Shown here: positions 62,401 to 64,000 of the stretch, in pieces
Position numbering within the stretch: position 1 is the first letter of the stretch
Layout of the letters: every line of letters starts with the position of its first letter
DNA from: Pseudomonas hefeiensis
GTDB lineage: Bacteria > Pseudomonadota > Gammaproteobacteria > Pseudomonadales > Pseudomonadaceae
Direction of reading: 5' to 3'
Length of the DNA: 64,000 nucleotides
NCBI RefSeq assembly: GCF_030687835.1
Contig: NZ_CP117449.1
Location: forward strand, 4,712,001-4,776,000
Program-made: the position numbers and the translations under genes
Notes under the pieces: model-generated
Database searches by the model: none
Told to the model about the DNA's origin: nothing
The model's input: only the letters and a program-made list of their open reading frames with translations

Positions 62401-63370
62401 GCTTGAGCTGGGCCTTGCGCAGCATTTCCGCGGCGTCGCGAATCTCCCGCTCGCCCGGCAGGAACACCAGCACGTCACCGGGGTTGCGGCGTTCGCTGCG
62501 CTCATAAGCGGCGATTTCATCCAGCGTGGCGAGGATCGCCTGGTCGACGGTCAAGTCGTCCTCAACCCGATTGCCCTCCTCGTCCTGCTCCAGGGTCAAC
62601 GGGCGATACCAGGTGTCCACCGGGAAGGTGCGGCCCGAGACCTCCACGATCGGCGCATCATCGAAGTGCTTGGAAAAACGCTCCAGGTCGATGGTCGCCG
62701 AGGTGATGATGACTTTCAGGTCCGGGCGGCGCGGCAGTAGGGTCTTGAGGTAGCCGAGCAAAAAATCGATGTTCAGGCTGCGCTCATGGGCCTCGTCGAC
62801 GATGATCGTGTCATAGCGTTCCAGGTAACGGTCGTTCTGGGTCTCGGCCAGCAGGATGCCGTCGGTCATCAACTTGATCAGGGTGTTGGCGTCGCTCTGA
62901 TCCTCGAACCGCACCTGGTAACCCACCAGCGCGCCCAAGGGTGTGGCCAGTTCTTCGGCGACACGGCTTGCCACGCTGCGTGCGGCGATGCGGCGCGGCT
63001 GGGTATGGCCGATCAAACCGTGCTGGCCGCGACCGATCTCCAGGCAGATTTTCGGCAACTGCGTGGTTTTGCCCGAACCGGTTTCGCCGGCGATGATCAG
63101 CACCTGGTGCTTGAGCAACGCGTCCTTGATTTCGTCACGCTTGGCGGCGATCGGCAAGCTGTCGTCATAACGAATGACCGGCAGGCTGGCCTTGCGCGCC
63201 AACACCTGATCGCACGACGCTTGCATGCGCGTCACCCACTGGGCCAGCCTGGCCTCGTCGGGTTTCTTGCGCAGCTCGAGCAACTGACGCCGCAACCGGT
63301 TACGGTCGGCGAGCATGGCGTGGTCGAGGTTTTTCAGCAGCTTGTCGATAGCGGGGGCTTGGTCAGTCAT
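59459..63370 (-). CDS. hrpA: ATP-dependent RNA helicase HrpA
   Basis: A 1,303-residue DEAH/RHA-type helicase. ATG 63370 (MTDQAPAIDKLLKNLDHAM); the frame upstream to 63514 is REP read-through. Motifs: Walker A AGETGSGKTTQ, DEAH in VDEAHERSLNIDFLLG, SAT in ITSATIDLERFSKHF, motif V LATNVAETSLTVPGI and motif VI QRKGRCGRVEPG. HA2/OB-fold domains and the long HrpA-specific C-terminal domain (DUF3418; PLSYHFEPNHPRDGVTLRVP) follow. HrpA processes mRNA and helps rescue stalled ribosomes. Full length and intact. A 1,094-codon plus-strand frame is its antisense shadow. Confidence 0.95.
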   Translation of the reverse strand: MTDQAPAIDKLLKNLDHAMLADRNRLRRQLLELRKKPDEARLAQWVTRMQASCDQVLARKASLPVIRYDDSLPIAAKRDEIKDALLKHQVLIIAGETGSGKTTQLPKICLEIGRGQHGLIGHTQPRRIAARSVASRVAEELATPLGALVGYQVRFEDQSDANTLIKLMTDGILLAETQNDRYLERYDTIIVDEAHERSLNIDFLLGYLKTLLPRRPDLKVIITSATIDLERFSKHFDDAPIVEVSGRTFPVDTWYRPLTLEQDEEGNRVEDDLTVDQAILATLDEIAAYERSERRNPGDVLVFLPGEREIRDAAEMLRKAQLKHTEILPLYARLSPAEQQRIFQSHPGRRVVLATNVAETSLTVPGIRYVIDSGTARISRYSYRAKVQRLPIEAISQASANQRKGRCGRVEPGICVRLYSEEDFLGRPEFTDPEILRTNLAAVILQMLHLRLGEITDFPFIEPPDGKAISDGFNLLQELSAVDRNSQLTPLGRQLARLPVDPRMGRMLLEAAKLGSLQEVLIVASAMSIQDPRERPPERQQAADQAHAQWKDPDSDFAGLVNLWRGFEEQRQALTASPLRNWCRKNFLNYLRLREWRDSHRQLSLICRDMQLSLNKEPADFPKLHKAVLSGLLSQIGQKTEDGDYLGARQRRFWVHPSSGLGKKRPQWLMTAELVETTKLYARMVAKIEPDWIEPLAGHLIKKNHFEPHWEKKRGQVVAYEQITLFGLIVVGRRPVHYGPVDPVVSRELFIREALVRGEIQSRAKCLSANTQLLEQLDELEAKARRRDILADEETLFAFYDARLPAEIHQTATFDSWYRINSQKDPQLLIMREEDVLAREASEVTAAYYPDTLRVGELTLPLSYHFEPNHPRDGVTLRVPAPLLPMLPPERLEWLVPGMIEAKCIALVRNLPKALRKNFVPVPDFVKAALQRITFAEGSLPQSLGRELLRMTGARVSDEAWAQAAQQVESHLRMNLEIVDGQGKFLGEGRDLAELTARFAEASQAALAVPQTAKSQAPVEAKIFAPVAEKTQQKIAGLSMTVYPALVEEGGVVKEGRFPTPAEAEFQHRRALQRLLMQQLAESAKFLRGKLPGLTELGLLYRELGRIDSLVEDILLVSLDSCVLEGEPSLPRDGAALASLAERKRGGWTEHAERLAKLTLDILKLWHGLQKRFKGKIDLAQAVALNDIKQQLSHLVYPGFVRETPHQWLKELPRYLKAIEQRFEKLGSQVQKDRVWSGELSNLWAQYQARASKHTQEGKRDPQLELYRWWLEEYRVSLFAQQLGTKVPISDKRLSKQWGQVEA

Positions 63371-63427
63371 CAGGTACGCAAGGGTCGTCGGTTTGAGCAG
63401 GGGGCGATTGTCGCAGATTTGCGCACA

Positions 63428-63516
63428 TGTGGGAGCAAGGCTTGCCCGCGATGAAGTTGACGCGGTCTCCCAGGGACCGAGGCGACAGTATCGCGAGCAA
63501 AGCTTTGCTCCCACAG
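63428..63516. repeat. REPIN upstream of hrpA
   Basis: TGTGGGAGCAAGGCTTGCCCGCGATGA and the inverse TATCGCGAGCAAAGCTTTGCTCCCACAG around about 35 bases. Confidence 0.9.
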
Positions 63517-63541
63517 GTTTTTTGAGGGCGCTCTTACCGGG

Positions 63542-64000
63542 TTATTCGTTGTCCAGGTCTTTGCGCCGATACGGGAACACGTCGATCACCTTGCCCGCGC
63601 GAATCGCCTCTTGCAGGCTCTTCCAGTAATCGGCGTTGTACAACTCGCCGTGCAGTTGATCGAACAGCTTGCGTTGCCCCGCATCGGCGAACAGGAACGG
63701 TGGGAATTCTTCGGGAAAAACGTCCAGTGGCCCGATGGAATACCACGGCTCGGAGGCCATTTCGTCTTCCGGGGTCCGCGGCTGGGGGATGTGACGGAAG
63801 TTGGCTTCGGTGAGGAAGCAGATTTCGTCGTAGTCGTAGAACACCACGCGACCGTGGCGGGTCACGCCGAAGTTCTTGAGCAGCATATCGCCAGGGAAGA
63901 TGTTGGCCGCCGCCAGTTGCTTGATCGCCAGACCATAGTCTTCCAGCGCCTCACGCACCTGGTCCTGGTTGGCGTTTTCCAGGTAGAGGTTCAACGGCGT
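63542..64000 (-). CDS. aceK: Isocitrate dehydrogenase kinase/phosphatase AceK (C-terminal part)
   Basis: The last 152 residues of AceK, cut by the right edge of the window. The kinase-domain segment [28 protein letters not shown] is diagnostic. The Asn of LLKNFG and the Asp of YDYDE are 13 residues apart, as Asn462 and Asp475 are in the E. coli enzyme. [27 protein letters not shown] also matches. AceK phosphorylates and dephosphorylates isocitrate dehydrogenase, switching carbon to the glyoxylate bypass on acetate. The 3' end has no visible terminator except the REPIN at 63428-63516. Confidence 0.95.
   Translation of the reverse strand, partial: TPLNLYLENANQDQVREALEDYGLAIKQLAAANIFPGDMLLKNFGVTRHGRVVFYDYDEICFLTEANFRHIPQPRTPEDEMASEPWYSIGPLDVFPEEFPPFLFADAGQRKLFDQLHGELYNADYWKSLQEAIRAGKVIDVFPYRRKDLDNE

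Noticed and set aside
59456..62740. A 1,094-codon plus-strand frame, and similar long frames opposite recQ, azoR and the 14.8-17.1 kb secretion genes
   Set aside because: Each lies exactly antisense to a well-supported gene, is His/Gln/Arg-rich and without motifs; typical GC-rich shadows.

Overview
The window reads as chromosome of a fluorescens-group Pseudomonas. The housekeeping genes (recQ, hrpA, aceK, cvfB-like, a PA3286-like KAS III, an OprO/P-type porin) are Pseudomonas-like. The gbu cluster keeps the gene order I recall from P. aeruginosa PA1418-PA1422. The intergenic regions are packed with paired REP sequences (REPINs) of the GTGGGAGC.. and GTGGCGAGGGG.. classes typical of P. fluorescens relatives. 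No rRNA or convincing tRNA gene was seen.

Layout. 1-2.9 kb: recQ (cut by the left edge), a YecA/UPF0149 protein and a YbaN protein. 2.98-5.05 kb: a two-gene island, an SMC/ABC-type ATPase plus an HNH nuclease, matching a Septu (PtuA-PtuB) anti-phage system. 5.3-19.4 kb: a biofilm-adhesion module. A giant LapA/MapA-class RTX adhesin (minus strand, broken by an apparent one-base deletion near 10005) lies divergent to its type I secretion genes (TolC-like, ABC, HlyD). 19.5-30 kb: tapT, then gbuR/gbuA with an NTF2-like protein and two permeases (guanidinobutyrate catabolism), a 42-residue PA1414-like ORF too short for usual gene calling, a LysR/MFS divergent pair and an NCS1 permease. 30-38.3 kb: a CvfB-like S1 protein, small proteins, a TorF-like porin, a lipoprotein, DUF899, and an unusual secreted beta-propeller protein with a single CxxCH heme motif.

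38.5-42.1 kb is a plastic zone. An IS21-family element with a 6-bp target duplication sits inside the end of a small periplasmic gene. It is followed by a PoNi-type immunity gene whose toxin partner survives only as debris. 42.4-51.9 kb: DEAD-box helicase, MscS-type channel, EamA transporter, azoR, LysR, alpha/beta hydrolase, periplasmic cyclophilin and an ABC exporter. 52.0-53.14 kb is a tandem array of eight REPINs plus one collapsed copy at a 135-136 bp period, the most striking non-coding structure here. 53.3-64 kb: aquaporin, a FemAB/GNAT-like protein, a porin with a candidate Pho box, an ECF sigma/anti-sigma pair, KAS III, hrpA and the 3' end of aceK.

The most system-like findings are the Septu pair, the LapG-type adhesin locus, the degraded PoNe/intact PoNi pair, the PA1414/SicX-like locus and the REPIN array. 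All assignments rest on reading motifs and recalled family features; no database search was run.
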